A DNA stretch of 64,000 nucleotides from Ogataea parapolymorpha DL-1 (GCF_000187245.1 NC_027861.1:1364001-1428000); one strand, 5' to 3'; positions 8,640-18,329 are shown, numbered from the stretch's first letter. The notes: a model not told the origin generated them from the sequence alone. A program made the numbers and translations.

Positions 8640-9753
8640 ATGCGCTTATGGGGAATTCTCTCGCTATTTCTTCTCGCCATTGTTGTGGTGGCCAAGAGGG
8701 ACTACTACGAGGTAAGTGTTGAGGCTTAGCACGACTAACGCTCAGGTTCTCGGAGTTTCCAAGGATGCTGGTGACAAGGAAATCAAACAAGCGTATAGAG
8801 AGCTCTCAAAGAAATACCACCCAGATAAAAATCCTGGCGACGACTCGGCGCAAACCAAGTTCATGGAGATTGGCGAAGCATACGAGGTGCTAATGGACAA
8901 GGAAAAGCGTGCCGCGTACGACAATTTTGGCCACGAGGGTCTCCAGGGCGGCGGCCATCAGCAGCAGCATCATGATCCGTTCGACATGTTTGCCAATTTC
9001 TTTGGCGGCCAGCAGCAACGCCGTGGCAGACCGCGAGGCGCAGATACCTCAACAGAGCTGACATTCACACTGAAGGAGTTTTACAACGGGCTCGACACGG
9101 ATTTTTCATTGCAGATGCAAAACATATGCGACAAGTGTTCTGGGTCGGGATCCCAGGACGGAAAGACCCATACCTGTTCGCAATGTAACGGTCGTGGACG
9201 CGTGGTAGTTAAAAGACAGCTCGGACCTGGAATGTTCCAGCGGTTTGAAAGTCCGTGTCCGCAATGCCAGGGGTCCGGAAATCAAATCACCCATCACTGC
9301 AAAAAATGCCATGGCCACGGAGTTGTTCGGGGTGACCGCAAATATAACTTCCATTTGCAGCCGGGAACGCCCCGCAACCATGTTGAGGTGTACCAGGGAG
9401 AGTCCGACAAATCGCCCGAGTGGGATGCGGGCGATCTACGGGTCAAGATTGTGGAAAGCAATACCGGCAATTTGGGCTATCGACGCGTCGGAAATAATCT
9501 ATACAGGACGGAAATTCTGACGTTGAAAGAGGCATTAGGGGGCGGATGGGAGCGCACAATTCCGTTTCTTGATAATTACGATAACACGGTGCTACTCAAG
9601 CGTGCGCCGGGCGAAATGGTGCGGAACGGCGAGGTGGAGAGGATCCGCGGTCGCGGAATGCCCGTGGCTGGCAGTGTGGACGAGTATGGCGACCTGTTCA
9701 TCCAGTACACGGTTCTGTTCCCAGCAAAAGCAAACATAAAGGATGAGTTATAG
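8640..9753 (+). CDS. SCJ1: ER-lumenal DnaJ-type Hsp40 co-chaperone Scj1 (two exons)
   Basis: Exons 8640-8711 and 8746-9753 give 359 residues. Exon 1 supplies the start and signal peptide (MRLWGILSLFLLAIVVVAKRDYYE). Without the 34-nt intron the J domain lacks its first helix and the signal is lost. The J domain has HPD at residues 49-51. Next come a Gly/Gln/His linker, four CxxCxGxG zinc repeats (about 152-212) and the substrate-binding C-terminal domain. The protein ends IKDEL, an ER-retention signal. The role is to stimulate the ATPase of Kar2/BiP in folding and ER-associated degradation of lumenal proteins. S. cerevisiae Scj1 is 377 residues with the same order. Confidence 0.93.
8712..8745 (+). 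other. 34-nt spliceosomal intron in SCJ1
   Basis: Begins GTAAGT (8712-8717), contains branch motif GACTAAC (8733-8739) and ends CTCAG at 8745, so the branch A is 7 nt before the splice site. Its length is not a multiple of three and it contains an in-frame TAG, so splicing is required to join the signal peptide to the J domain (DYYE|VLGV). Confidence 0.9.
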
Positions 9754-9902
9754 AGATAGAAGGTGAAAGATCTTGCCGGAATTAGTATTGCAAGTCGCTG
9801 TGTCGTAAATAAATTTCCGTGCTATCAGCTGAAATAATTTCCGAAAAAAGAATTGCATTTCTCTTATCTTTGGTTCCTGATACGGGTGCAAATTCCGCAC
9901 GT

Positions 9903-9910
9903 CTATAAAA
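9903..9910 (+). promoter_or_regulatory. TATA box of the Rieske oxygenase gene
   Basis: CTATAAAA lies about 30-37 bp before the ATG chosen at 9940. This also argues against the longer open frame that begins upstream of the TATA box at 9853. Confidence 0.6.
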
Positions 9911-9939
9911 CAGCGCGCCCTTGCTCTTTGCTGTTGTCA

Positions 9940-11283
9940 ATGTCTGCCGCAGTTGCCAAACCAGCTCCACCTCCACAAGACACCACTGACGAGAAGCTTC
10001 TCCCAGGAGAGCACACACTGCCTGCCTCCTGGTGGACTTCGCAGAAAGTTTTCGATTACGAAAAAAAAGCTATTTTTGCCAGATCCTGGCTTTTTGTCAC
10101 GCACCAGCAGCGCTTCAAAAAAGCAGGCGACTACTTTTCTTACAGCTTTATGGGCTGGAATTTCTTCTTGATCAAGACCAAAGCCGGCGAGATCAAGGCT
10201 TTCCACAACGTCTGCAGACACAGGGCCTATCCTGTGGTCAGAAAGCAGCAGGGATCGTCAATTGTTCTTGGTTGCAAGTACCACGGTTGGTCCTACAACA
10301 CCGACGGCCTACTGACCAAGGCACCACACTTTAACGAGGTCGAGGGCTTTGACCCCAAGGCTAACTCTTTGTTTGAGATCAGAAGCCACACCACGAAGGA
10401 GGGCCTGGTTTTCATTAATTTCGACAACACCGACCAGTACACTCCATTCGAGGAATTTTTCGCAGGACTCGACCAGGAGATGGCCGAGTACGACTTTGAC
10501 GACTACGAGTACCACATGTCCTATGAGCTGGACGGCGAGTTCAACTGGAAGACCCTGATGGACGGCTACCAGGAGTGCTACCACTGTCCGACCGCTCACC
10601 CCGGCCTCAACTCTGCCTTCAAGATGGAAACCTACAAGGTTGTTCCTAAGGGCAATTACTGCCGCCACTATGCGAAGATCGTTGAGGACGAAATCGAAGA
10701 GGTCGAGGAGGAGGACCCAGACACCGAATCGTCGTGGTTTGGCTTTGGAAAAAAGAAGCAGGAAAAAAAGAAGACTGTCAAGACCAGAGAGAACCCGGGA
10801 GGAACTTTCAACGGTCTGTGGTGCTATCTGTTCCCTACCAACGGCGTGAACTGCTACTCGCCAGCGTTCTACTCCATCAGAGTGCTACCAATTGCTCCAT
10901 CGAGAACTATTTTGCAATACGACATCTACACCAAGAAGGGCCTTGCAGAGGATAAGAAAAAAGAGTTTGTCGACTTCTTGCAACAGGTCGAGATCGAGGA
11001 CTTCAACCTGTGCGTCCAGACCCAGAAAAATTTGAACCAGGGTATTTATTCCACGGGCTACCTCCACCCTCTCAAGGAGCGCGGAGTCTTACATTACCAG
11101 GGCCTGGTGAAAGATATGGTCAAAAGACACTTTGAGCTCGAACAGAAGGAGGGAAGGGAGATCAACCCGGCCAGAATCGGGGGCAAACAGAACTCCAGCG
11201 AGGCTCAGGAGCTGGAGGAGTTGTGCTCCAAAATTGAGTGCCAGGGTTCGAACCCCGAGTCACTCGGCGAGCTCGACTGGTGA
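9940..11283 (+). CDS. Rieske non-heme iron oxygenase, choline-monooxygenase-like
   Basis: 447 residues from the ATG at 9940, just downstream of the TATA box. The Rieske [2Fe-2S] ligands are C92-x-H94 and C112-x2-H115 (CRHRAYP...CKYHGW). The catalytic mononuclear iron motif is EFNWKTLMDGYQECYHCPTAHPG (split: NWKTLMDGY, then QECYHCPTAH), with His215 and His220 as ligands and Glu212 as the likely bridge from the neighbouring Rieske centre. Relatives oxidise choline, carnitine or aromatic compounds; the substrate here is not determinable. Odd point: about residues 245-285 form an acidic then lysine-rich insertion (EDEIEEVEEED ... KKKQEKKKTVK) inside the catalytic domain. No partner reductase gene is adjacent. 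Confidence 0.85.
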   Translation: MSAAVAKPAPPPQDTTDEKLLPGEHTLPASWWTSQKVFDYEKKAIFARSWLFVTHQQRFKKAGDYFSYSFMGWNFFLIKTKAGEIKAFHNVCRHRAYPVVRKQQGSSIVLGCKYHGWSYNTDGLLTKAPHFNEVEGFDPKANSLFEIRSHTTKEGLVFINFDNTDQYTPFEEFFAGLDQEMAEYDFDDYEYHMSYELDGEFNWKTLMDGYQECYHCPTAHPGLNSAFKMETYKVVPKGNYCRHYAKIVEDEIEEVEEEDPDTESSWFGFGKKKQEKKKTVKTRENPGGTFNGLWCYLFPTNGVNCYSPAFYSIRVLPIAPSRTILQYDIYTKKGLAEDKKKEFVDFLQQVEIEDFNLCVQTQKNLNQGIYSTGYLHPLKERGVLHYQGLVKDMVKRHFELEQKEGREINPARIGGKQNSSEAQELEELCSKIECQGSNPESLGELDW

Positions 11284-11299
11284 GCATATATATTTATAT

Positions 11300-13360
11300 T
11301 CAATTATTTCTCATTTCTAGAATTTCGTCAATTACGCTCTGGCGCAGCGAAGAGTCCACGAATAGGCTCTTGACCAGTCCTATCAGCTCGTCTGTGGCCA
11401 GCTCGAAGAATTTCGCGTCGTAGAAACTGTCCAGGATCTCGCGCAGTCCAGAGTCCAGCACCAGCTTTACCTGCTCTAGTTTCTGGTAGCTCTGCAGTTT
11501 CCGAAGCTCTGGCAGTTCAGAAGGCACCAGGAGACGCAAAAAGCCGGCCAGTGTGTCAGAGAGAATTTGGGACTCGTCAGAGTCGATGTTGGAGCGCGAA
11601 ACAAGCATCTGACTCAGATAACCACTGACCTGGGTGACCATCGAGCTGGCCACCTCGTGCACCAGAACGTTGTTCACTCCCGTTCCGTTGACGTATTCTT
11701 TATTGATTTCACCAAAAATCTTGTCCAGCTCACGTAGCAGACTCTTGGAGTGGCGCTCACGCACACTGTTCTCGTAGCTGTTGTCATGGAACAAAACATC
11801 CTCGTGCGGACGGATAGTTTTGAATATCGTCTCCAGGTATTGCTGGACATGTTGTATACGGAACCTCTGTTTTAAGGCGTAGCAGGACTCAAGGTTAACA
11901 GAGTACTTGACAGCCAGATCGTCGATGACTTTGGAGTAATCGGTGTAAAACGAGACCCAACCACTGTACGACTCGCTCACCACCATGAAATAGCACATCA
12001 CAAGCTTTTTGATATTGAGTTTGAACAAATGTTCTGCATTTTCCACAGACTGAGCCTTCGACCTTAGCTGCTCGTAGTTGTTGTAATAATCTGCCACCAA
12101 ATTTTTCATCCAACTGCAAACACTGGAGTATTTCACTGTGGCCGAAACGTTCGACGACTTGCTGTTTGTTGAGATGGACTTGACGCCCAGATCGTTTTTG
12201 TCATCCTTCCAGTCCTCATTCCATGCGTCCCAGCCGTCTTCCTCTGCGACCTTATTTGGGCTTTCTGGTGTTTCTGGATTCTCATCCCAGTCCTTGTCCC
12301 ATTCGTCGTTCCAATCGTCTTCGTCTGCCGGTTCTGCATCTTTCTCACATAGCTCTTCTTTTTCAAGGTTTCCGAGTTCTCCACTGATGGCCATTTCCTT
12401 TATTTCATCAATCTTTTTGTCCACCAGCGTCTCCACCCAGTAGCTGACTAGATCGTCAATCCAGAACTCCAGATCACAGGAACCGTCTCTTGACCACCCA
12501 TCCTGAGTTAAAAGCTCGGATATGACCTGCAACTGGCCAATTGTCTTGCTGTCGCCGGCCCCGTATTTGCTCAAGATTAGCGAATATATGTTCTCAGAGT
12601 CGAACATGCGCTGTTTTAGTGCTGCCATAAGAAGTTTAGACACGTTCAATTTGATTGCTCCAAGATGATTCTTTTCACCGTTTCTATTGTGGTCCATGAA
12701 CAGGTTGAAGAAATTAATAATATTTTCGACGCTCTGAAGAAACCCAGAAAACGTTGTCTGGCTGCCGAATTCAAGAACTATCTGTTCTCCATCATACGAA
12801 AGCTTGTTTGCCCGACCCATGTTCGAAGATAGTATTTTGCCAAAAAGCTTATTGAAGCCAAAATAGTGCATGAACTCGTCCTCGGTTAAGGTGCAAAATT
12901 CGTAGCTCCAACTAAGATAGTCCAGGAAAGTCAGATCATTGTGTTTGTTATTGTACTGCAGGGAGTCATTCCTGAAATTGATATAGTTTGAAAGAAGCGA
13001 GACCATCTCCTGCTTTAATTTCACCCCAAAAGCCTGTGCTTGCTTGTTGATCTCGGTCAATATTATCGCTTCGCCGGCTATCATCTCCTTTAAATCCTTG
13101 ACCTTACTCAGCAATTTCTTATAGTTGCTCACAGCACTGTCAAATACCACCTCATCGCCCAAAGACGCTGAAAGCTCGGTAATCAGCCCCCTAATTACCC
13201 ACAACAGATTGCAACATTCGAGTTGTTGGAGATAGTCTGACGCCTGGAACTGAACCAGCCCTATATCTACGGGACCTTCCGCTCGCTCGAGTTCTCTAGA
13301 AAGCCTATCTTTGTCGTAGCCTCGGATATACGAGTGCAGTGCGGCGCTGATCGACTCCAT
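11300..13360 (-). CDS. DSL1: Dsl1, subunit of the ER tethering complex for COPI vesicles
   Basis: 686 residues; ends 16 bp from the convergent Rieske gene. The body is helical and of the ZW10/Dsl1 type. About residues 343-387 hold an acidic, tryptophan-studded loop with repeats such as DDWNDEWDKDWDE and DGWDAWNEDW, the diagnostic lasso of Dsl1 that binds coatomer subunits through its Trp motifs. With Tip20 and Sec39, Dsl1 captures Golgi-derived COPI vesicles and holds the ER SNAREs Use1 and Sec20. Overall sequence is fast-evolving, so the call rests on the acidic Trp loop, length and fold character. Confidence 0.85.
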   Translation of the reverse strand: MESISAALHSYIRGYDKDRLSRELERAEGPVDIGLVQFQASDYLQQLECCNLLWVIRGLITELSASLGDEVVFDSAVSNYKKLLSKVKDLKEMIAGEAIILTEINKQAQAFGVKLKQEMVSLLSNYINFRNDSLQYNNKHNDLTFLDYLSWSYEFCTLTEDEFMHYFGFNKLFGKILSSNMGRANKLSYDGEQIVLEFGSQTTFSGFLQSVENIINFFNLFMDHNRNGEKNHLGAIKLNVSKLLMAALKQRMFDSENIYSLILSKYGAGDSKTIGQLQVISELLTQDGWSRDGSCDLEFWIDDLVSYWVETLVDKKIDEIKEMAISGELGNLEKEELCEKDAEPADEDDWNDEWDKDWDENPETPESPNKVAEEDGWDAWNEDWKDDKNDLGVKSISTNSKSSNVSATVKYSSVCSWMKNLVADYYNNYEQLRSKAQSVENAEHLFKLNIKKLVMCYFMVVSESYSGWVSFYTDYSKVIDDLAVKYSVNLESCYALKQRFRIQHVQQYLETIFKTIRPHEDVLFHDNSYENSVRERHSKSLLRELDKIFGEINKEYVNGTGVNNVLVHEVASSMVTQVSGYLSQMLVSRSNIDSDESQILSDTLAGFLRLLVPSELPELRKLQSYQKLEQVKLVLDSGLREILDSFYDAKFFELATDELIGLVKSLFVDSSLRQSVIDEILEMRNN

Positions 13361-13396
13361 TAAAGTATTTGGTTAAAAAAATAATAATACAAATTA

Positions 13397-16330
13397 TTAT
13401 ACACACAGATATTTATCCATTAATTCTTCCGCCAGTTTGAAATTTCCATTGTAGCAATAAATCAGGTAGCTATTATAGGCGGCCTCGTATTTCAAATTGT
13501 ACGCGTCATCAGGCTCATCAAGCAAGAGCACCTGTTCGTAGAACTGAAGAGCCAATGTGTTTAGCCCAAGAAGGTTGAAGGTGCGGCCGAGGTTGTAATT
13601 AATCTCCATCTCGTAGCCGCTTCCAGCCCTGCGCAATTGTGCGTACTCCAGCATGAAAGTCAGACCCTGGATTATTTGAAAGTTCTTGTTGATCGTTTGT
13701 CGCTGCATCGAGCGGTGGAGGTTTGCAAGGCCCATCAGAAACACCAGCGACGGATCGTTGTAGTAGTCTCTGTATATTTTCAGGCTATACGTCAATGCAG
13801 CCGTATACGATTTGTTCATATACAGGAACGTGGAGTAGATGTAATTCAGAAGCGGGTGGAATTTCTCCGTGTCCACATTGGTATTGGTGATAGCTGCCAT
13901 TCCTGAAATGTCACGTTTTTCTTTGAGCGAGTCATGAGTCTTGATCTGACGAAGAATATATTTCTGATTTGGAGCATCCACGTATGGATGGTAAAACAAC
14001 TCTGTGGGCTTGCAGGCGGCCAAGAAGGTCTTCAACGCCGGCACAGAAAACTGATAGTCGTTCATAAGCATACGCAAATGGTTCATTATGACGGAGACCT
14101 CGTTGGTGATAAAACCAACAGAAAGACCAAGAAGCGTAATCGTGAGCTCCTTTTTCTTGAAAACGTTGATGTGGCGCGCAATTTCGTGGATTGAAAGCGC
14201 ATCCTCCACATTTCCCTCGTACTCGGAAATCATCAGCGAGTACTTCATAAACAAGTCAAACCACTTTTCAAACGAAATGCCCTTGAATTCATCCTGAGGA
14301 ATAGGAATTCTTCCTGAGTCCATCTCCTTCGAGAGAATCATCTCGTCCTGCAGATACGGAAGTCGCGACAGTTTCTGATCAATGCTCAGTTTTTCGGTTC
14401 GACGACGCAGCCCGGTGTTGAACTTCTTCGCCTTGTCAGAGGAAAAAAAGCAGCGGTATGTAGAGAACACCTCGATAAGCTCAGAGACCAGATCTATCCA
14501 CATCGACGCAATTGCGTGTCTGTCGTGCCCCAGAGACTCGGCGTCGTCCTCCAGTCGTTCGAGCAGCCTGTTCGCGCGCACGTATTGCTCGTTGATACGA
14601 GTTGTCGATTTCAGCTCTTTCTTATGCAGAAGCTCAGGATCCAACGGAAGAACCTTCTTCTTTTTCGATCTCCGTGAGGACGGGTATTCAGCAATTAATG
14701 CAAGCTGCTCAGAATCTCTTGCACTCTGCTCGTCGCTCATCTCTTCGTCCTGTTCTTCCTGTTCGTCCTCAGAATCTTTCAGCAGGTTGTTGCGGGCACT
14801 GGCCCGTTCTTTGCTGCGCTGCTCTCTGGCCTCCTTGTACAACTTGCTCATACTCTGTATGTCGTCAAGATAAAAATAGACCTCTGCCAAGGCCACCTTG
14901 ATTTCGACATTATCTGGATCGTGCTCCAAAAGACGGGTATAAGCTTCCTTTGCGTTCTCGAAATCTTCTGTCTCTCGAAGACATTTGGCAATACTCAGGA
15001 CCAACTCAGCAGGATTATTCTCGTACACCCCCGACACTGGATAGAAATATCGCAATGCTTCGTGATATAAACCAAAAGTCTCCAGCTCTGAGCCAATGCG
15101 CAGGAACAGATCGGCAGTTTCCTGAATATTCTCTCTCAGAACATACTCAAAATGTCTAAGCGCTTCGTCGGTGTTTTTTGAGTTTAATCTGAATAGTCCC
15201 AGCTGAACTCGAATATCAATGGGAAGAGAGTACTCTTTATCTTTTTCTTCTGCTTTTAAAGCCTGGAACTTCTGGTTATCGAATCGGCGATCATCAAATT
15301 CGACATCCACAGATGGCAGGTCGTCCCAGAACGTTTGCGACTCCCGGTGTTGGATCCATCTCGAGGCCTGCTTGAGTGTTTTGATCGCAACGTTCCAGGC
15401 CGCCTTCTTACCGTATAGCTCCAACAGAATGTTCAGCTCCGACCAGTCAAACGCAATTGTCTTCAGTTCGGTCTTTTCTCCGCGGCGGAATTTCACATTC
15501 TCCTCGAAAATCCTGGTGTACATGCTGATTGCATCGTTGACGCGATTTTCCTCAACATATATTTTGGCCAATTCGCGATATATCTTGGGCTCTTGAGGCA
15601 TGATGGCTCGTAGCTTGTGCAGACTATCGCTCGCTCGCTTGAATTGACCACGTTCACGATACAGACAAGCTCTCGCAAAGATCGAGTCATAGTCCTTGCC
15701 ATTGCTGGCAGATATGGCCTTTGAGTAGCAGTAGACGGCCTGTCGCGTATGTTCGAGCTCTGCAGATAATTCTGCCAGGGTGCGCCAAAACTCAAAGTCC
15801 CATGAGTGAAGATGAGCGGCCAAAAGCCAGAAGTTGGAGCATTTGTTGTAATTTCCCTGAAGTCTGTATATCTCTCCCAACGTCTTGTAAGCACTGAAAT
15901 TATTTTTGTCGAGCTTGACCACTTCCAAATACAAATTCTGTGCAGTTTGGAGATCGTTGCGCACAAATGCTTCGTTGGCTTCAGAAAGAAGCTGTTTCAC
16001 CTCTGGTGAAAGCTCCTCTCTGCGCATCCTCCGTCTCATAGCAGCCAACCCGCGAGTCTTCTTGCCCTTTGCCGGCTTGGGCTTAAAGTTTCTGGCTTCT
16101 CGAAGAGCATTGCGAAACTCAAAGTCCTCGTCGATATCTTCCTCGTCTAGGTCCTCGTCGCTGAACCCGAAATTATCTTGCTCTACCTCGAAGTCCTCGT
16201 CATCGGGATCGTCGTCTTCAGGAATGACTTCATCGTCAGAAAACACTATGGCCTCATCTTCTTCGCTCTCGTCATCTATCAAATCGCGCAACGCATCTGT
16301 GTCGTCGAGTAAAAAATCCTCGTCCTCCAT
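13397..16330 (-). CDS. TFC4: RNA polymerase III initiation factor TFIIIC subunit tau131
   Basis: 977 residues. A very acidic N-terminus (about residues 1-75) is followed by a basic patch (RGLAAMRRRMRREE) and then an array of TPR motifs, for example EVKQLLSEANEAFVRNDL and TAQNLYLEVVKLDKNNFSAY starting near residue 110. TPRs continue at the C-terminus (LGRTFNLLGLNTLALQFYEQ). This matches S. cerevisiae Tfc4, the tauA subunit that recruits TFIIIB through Brf1 and Bdp1 at tRNA and 5S genes. A charged linker near residue 490-530 (EDEQEEQDEEMSDEQ) separates the TPR blocks, as in the family. Divergent from UFD1, with 74 bp between the two starts. Confidence 0.93.
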   Translation of the reverse strand: MEDEDFLLDDTDALRDLIDDESEEDEAIVFSDDEVIPEDDDPDDEDFEVEQDNFGFSDEDLDEEDIDEDFEFRNALREARNFKPKPAKGKKTRGLAAMRRRMRREELSPEVKQLLSEANEAFVRNDLQTAQNLYLEVVKLDKNNFSAYKTLGEIYRLQGNYNKCSNFWLLAAHLHSWDFEFWRTLAELSAELEHTRQAVYCYSKAISASNGKDYDSIFARACLYRERGQFKRASDSLHKLRAIMPQEPKIYRELAKIYVEENRVNDAISMYTRIFEENVKFRRGEKTELKTIAFDWSELNILLELYGKKAAWNVAIKTLKQASRWIQHRESQTFWDDLPSVDVEFDDRRFDNQKFQALKAEEKDKEYSLPIDIRVQLGLFRLNSKNTDEALRHFEYVLRENIQETADLFLRIGSELETFGLYHEALRYFYPVSGVYENNPAELVLSIAKCLRETEDFENAKEAYTRLLEHDPDNVEIKVALAEVYFYLDDIQSMSKLYKEAREQRSKERASARNNLLKDSEDEQEEQDEEMSDEQSARDSEQLALIAEYPSSRRSKKKKVLPLDPELLHKKELKSTTRINEQYVRANRLLERLEDDAESLGHDRHAIASMWIDLVSELIEVFSTYRCFFSSDKAKKFNTGLRRRTEKLSIDQKLSRLPYLQDEMILSKEMDSGRIPIPQDEFKGISFEKWFDLFMKYSLMISEYEGNVEDALSIHEIARHINVFKKKELTITLLGLSVGFITNEVSVIMNHLRMLMNDYQFSVPALKTFLAACKPTELFYHPYVDAPNQKYILRQIKTHDSLKEKRDISGMAAITNTNVDTEKFHPLLNYIYSTFLYMNKSYTAALTYSLKIYRDYYNDPSLVFLMGLANLHRSMQRQTINKNFQIIQGLTFMLEYAQLRRAGSGYEMEINYNLGRTFNLLGLNTLALQFYEQVLLLDEPDDAYNLKYEAAYNSYLIYCYNGNFKLAEELMDKYLCV

Positions 16331-16404
16331 TTAGCAGGAATAAATAGAGTAAATAAACACTTAAAAAATATTCGATTTAATAAATATATTTTATCAGTCT
16401 CTCA

Positions 16405-17508
16405 ATGGTAAGTACGTTGAATTCTACTCTAACGCAGTTTTCTGGATTTGGATTTGGCTTTGGCGAGCCAACGCTGCCAATGTTGCAGGGTTTCGATGAC
16501 TACTTTCGCTGCTATCCCATCGCAATGATGCCTGATGTAAGCAGAAAAGACGATGCCAACTACGGGGGCAAAATCTTTCTGCCCCAATCAGCGCTTCACA
16601 AGCTGACAATGCTCCATATTAGATATCCTATGCTCTTCACAATTACTTCAGAAAGCTCCGGGAAATCCACGCACAGTGGAGTGCTGGAATTCACAGCAGA
16701 AGAGGGCCGCTGTTATTTGCCACAATGGATGCTCGACACAATTGCTGCCGAGCCGGGATCACTCGTCAACATCAAAACCGCAGACCTTCCACAAGGAAGC
16801 TTTGTGATGCTTGAGCCCCAAAGCGTCGACTTTCTGGACATCAGTGACCCCAAAGCTGTCCTGGAAAATGCATTAAGGAAATTTACCACATTGACAGTTG
16901 GAGATATAATCGAGCTAGACTACAATGACCAGATATACAAAATCAAAATATTAGAGGTCAAGCCAGAAAGCTCATCGCACGGAATTTGTGTTATTGAAAC
17001 CGATTTGGAGACGGATTTCGCCCCGCCCGTTGGGTACGTGGAGCCCGATTACAAGGCGCTGAAAGAGGAGCAGGAGAAGAAGAATAAAACCAAAGCTTTG
17101 TCGCAGCCATCTCTGAAAGGCACAGGTTCCATGGCACAGCAAATCAATTACGGTGAGATTATTCGAGAAGCTAATAAAAGCACACAGAAGTTCCAAGGCG
17201 ACGGTGTCAAATTGTCTGGTAAGAAAATAGCAAAGGAAGCAGAACCTTCTATAAATACAGCGGATATCGACCTAAATGGTCCTGTCAAACCATTACACTT
17301 GCCAGACGGGTACCTTTTTTTCGGGTTCCCGGTGAAGGTGTATAAGGACGGCTTTGAGGAAAAAGACGAAACACCAAACAAACCTCATTTTGCAGGTCAG
17401 GGACAGTCGTTGCGGAGTGCGAAAAAGCGGAAGGATAAAAATAAGAATTTCCCTGCAGTGAAAGACAAAGCACGGTCTCCGGAAACCATTGTGATAGACA
17501 GCGATTAG
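16405..17508 (+). CDS. UFD1: Ufd1, substrate-recruiting cofactor of Cdc48 (two exons)
   Basis: Exons 16405-16407 (only the ATG) and 16438-17508 give 357 residues starting MFSGFGFGFGEPT, which restores the conserved Ufd1 N-terminus (S. cerevisiae begins MFSGF). Unspliced reading stays open and would insert 10 residues after Met1. The protein has the double-psi barrel UT3 domain (RCYPIAMM, KIFLPQSALHKL, EEGRCYLPQWML, LEPQSVDFLDISDPKAVLE) and a C-terminal tail with Npl4/Cdc48-contacting segments (LFFGFPV). With Npl4 it delivers ubiquitylated proteins to Cdc48 in ER-associated and other degradation. Its stop codon overlaps that of CWC23 by 3 bases on the opposite strand. Confidence 0.95.
   Translation: MVSTLNSTLTQFSGFGFGFGEPTLPMLQGFDDYFRCYPIAMMPDVSRKDDANYGGKIFLPQSALHKLTMLHIRYPMLFTITSESSGKSTHSGVLEFTAEEGRCYLPQWMLDTIAAEPGSLVNIKTADLPQGSFVMLEPQSVDFLDISDPKAVLENALRKFTTLTVGDIIELDYNDQIYKIKILEVKPESSSHGICVIETDLETDFAPPVGYVEPDYKALKEEQEKKNKTKALSQPSLKGTGSMAQQINYGEIIREANKSTQKFQGDGVKLSGKKIAKEAEPSINTADIDLNGPVKPLHLPDGYLFFGFPVKVYKDGFEEKDETPNKPHFAGQGQSLRSAKKRKDKNKNFPAVKDKARSPETIVIDSD
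16408..16437 (+). other. 30-nt intron directly after the UFD1 start codon
   Basis: Begins GTAAGT at 16408, contains CTCTAAC (16427-16433) and ends GCAG at 16437; the branch A is 5 nt before the splice site. It is 10 codons long with no stop, so an unspliced mRNA would still give full-length Ufd1 with an extended N-terminus. The case for splicing is the exact match of all three signals to the other introns here plus recovery of the conserved MFSGF start. Confidence 0.82.
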
Positions 17509-18329
17509 TGAACAAGCTTGCTTAGCTTGTATATGCTAAGGCCTGCATATTCATCAAAGTTCAGTTTTCCGTCTCCGGCCTCATCGAACTCCACCAGTTT
17601 GGCCGAACGCAGCAGGCTTGCCATCCGTTTCAGACCTGACTCGTCCCAGAGGTCAGAAACCTGCGAATAATCGTGCGTAGCAGCCAGCACTGCAGATAGC
17701 CACGTTTTATAGGTGACAATAGCATCCGTGCTTGAATTCATTTGCACAGAGACGACTTCTCCGAAAACCTCCATTAGCTGCTGAACCACCTCGGCGCTCA
17801 CAAGGTCTGTTATTTGAGGTTTACTTTTCCACCGCACACGAACTTTGCACGGGAATCGTGACTTGTCTGTCTCGATACTTGAGGCGGTGCTGGCTGTGTC
17901 TTTCATTTTTGCTCGGCGCAGCTGCTCTGTTTCGCGTCTCAGCTGCTCGATCTTCACCTGTCGATTCTGGGCAGTGGATTGATTTTGCCTGTATCTAGAC
18001 TCTTCATATAATAGCTGCTCTTTTAATGACTTTTGATGTGCCGATTGCTGTGCCCTTGCCTTTTGCCGTTCCAATTCTACTGTCAGGTGCTCATCGTACC
18101 GCTTGCGCCACTCTGGCTCGTCCAGTATTCGGTAACTGACTAAGATCTCTCTAAACTGCTCTTCTGCATCTGAGGACTGATTTTTATCAGGATGCAACAC
18201 TAGCGCCTTTTTTCGATACGCGCGTCGCAGACCCTGTGACTGTACACTGGTATCGACATCTAGAAGCTGATACGCGGATTTGGGTCGGCTCAAGAGCCAG
18301 TTGAAATCCTCCTGCGTAACCTGCGCCAT
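17505..18329 (-). CDS. CWC23: Spliceosome-associated J protein Cwc23 / DNAJC17 type
   Basis: 274 residues. The N-terminal J domain has HPDKN (HPD at 46-48). A long charged helix (about 75-145, rich in Glu, Gln, Arg) leads to an RRM-like domain (about 155-230: KVRVRWKSKP ... VVQQLMEVFGEVVSVQMNSS). This J-helix-RRM order is that of DNAJC17 and of Cwc23 in most fungi. Cwc23 helps Ntr1-Prp43 take apart the intron-lariat spliceosome. The 3' end overlaps UFD1 by 4 bp. It is divergent from the non-coding snoRNA host transcript at 18404. Confidence 0.85.
   Translation of the reverse strand: MAQVTQEDFNWLLSRPKSAYQLLDVDTSVQSQGLRRAYRKKALVLHPDKNQSSDAEEQFREILVSYRILDEPEWRKRYDEHLTVELERQKARAQQSAHQKSLKEQLLYEESRYRQNQSTAQNRQVKIEQLRRETEQLRRAKMKDTASTASSIETDKSRFPCKVRVRWKSKPQITDLVSAEVVQQLMEVFGEVVSVQMNSSTDAIVTYKTWLSAVLAATHDYSQVSDLWDESGLKRMASLLRSAKLVEFDEAGDGKLNFDEYAGLSIYKLSKLVH

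Noticed and set aside
11240..11260. GGGTTCGAACCCC, a perfect tRNA T-arm-like sequence
   Set aside because: It lies in frame in the last codons of the Rieske oxygenase (CQGSNPES). There is no acceptor stem, D arm or anticodon arm upstream at tRNA spacing.
13391..13396. Sm-site-like or snRNA-like AT-rich run between DSL1 and TFC4
   Set aside because: The gap is only 36 bp and AT-rich throughout, with no stems or conserved snRNA core.
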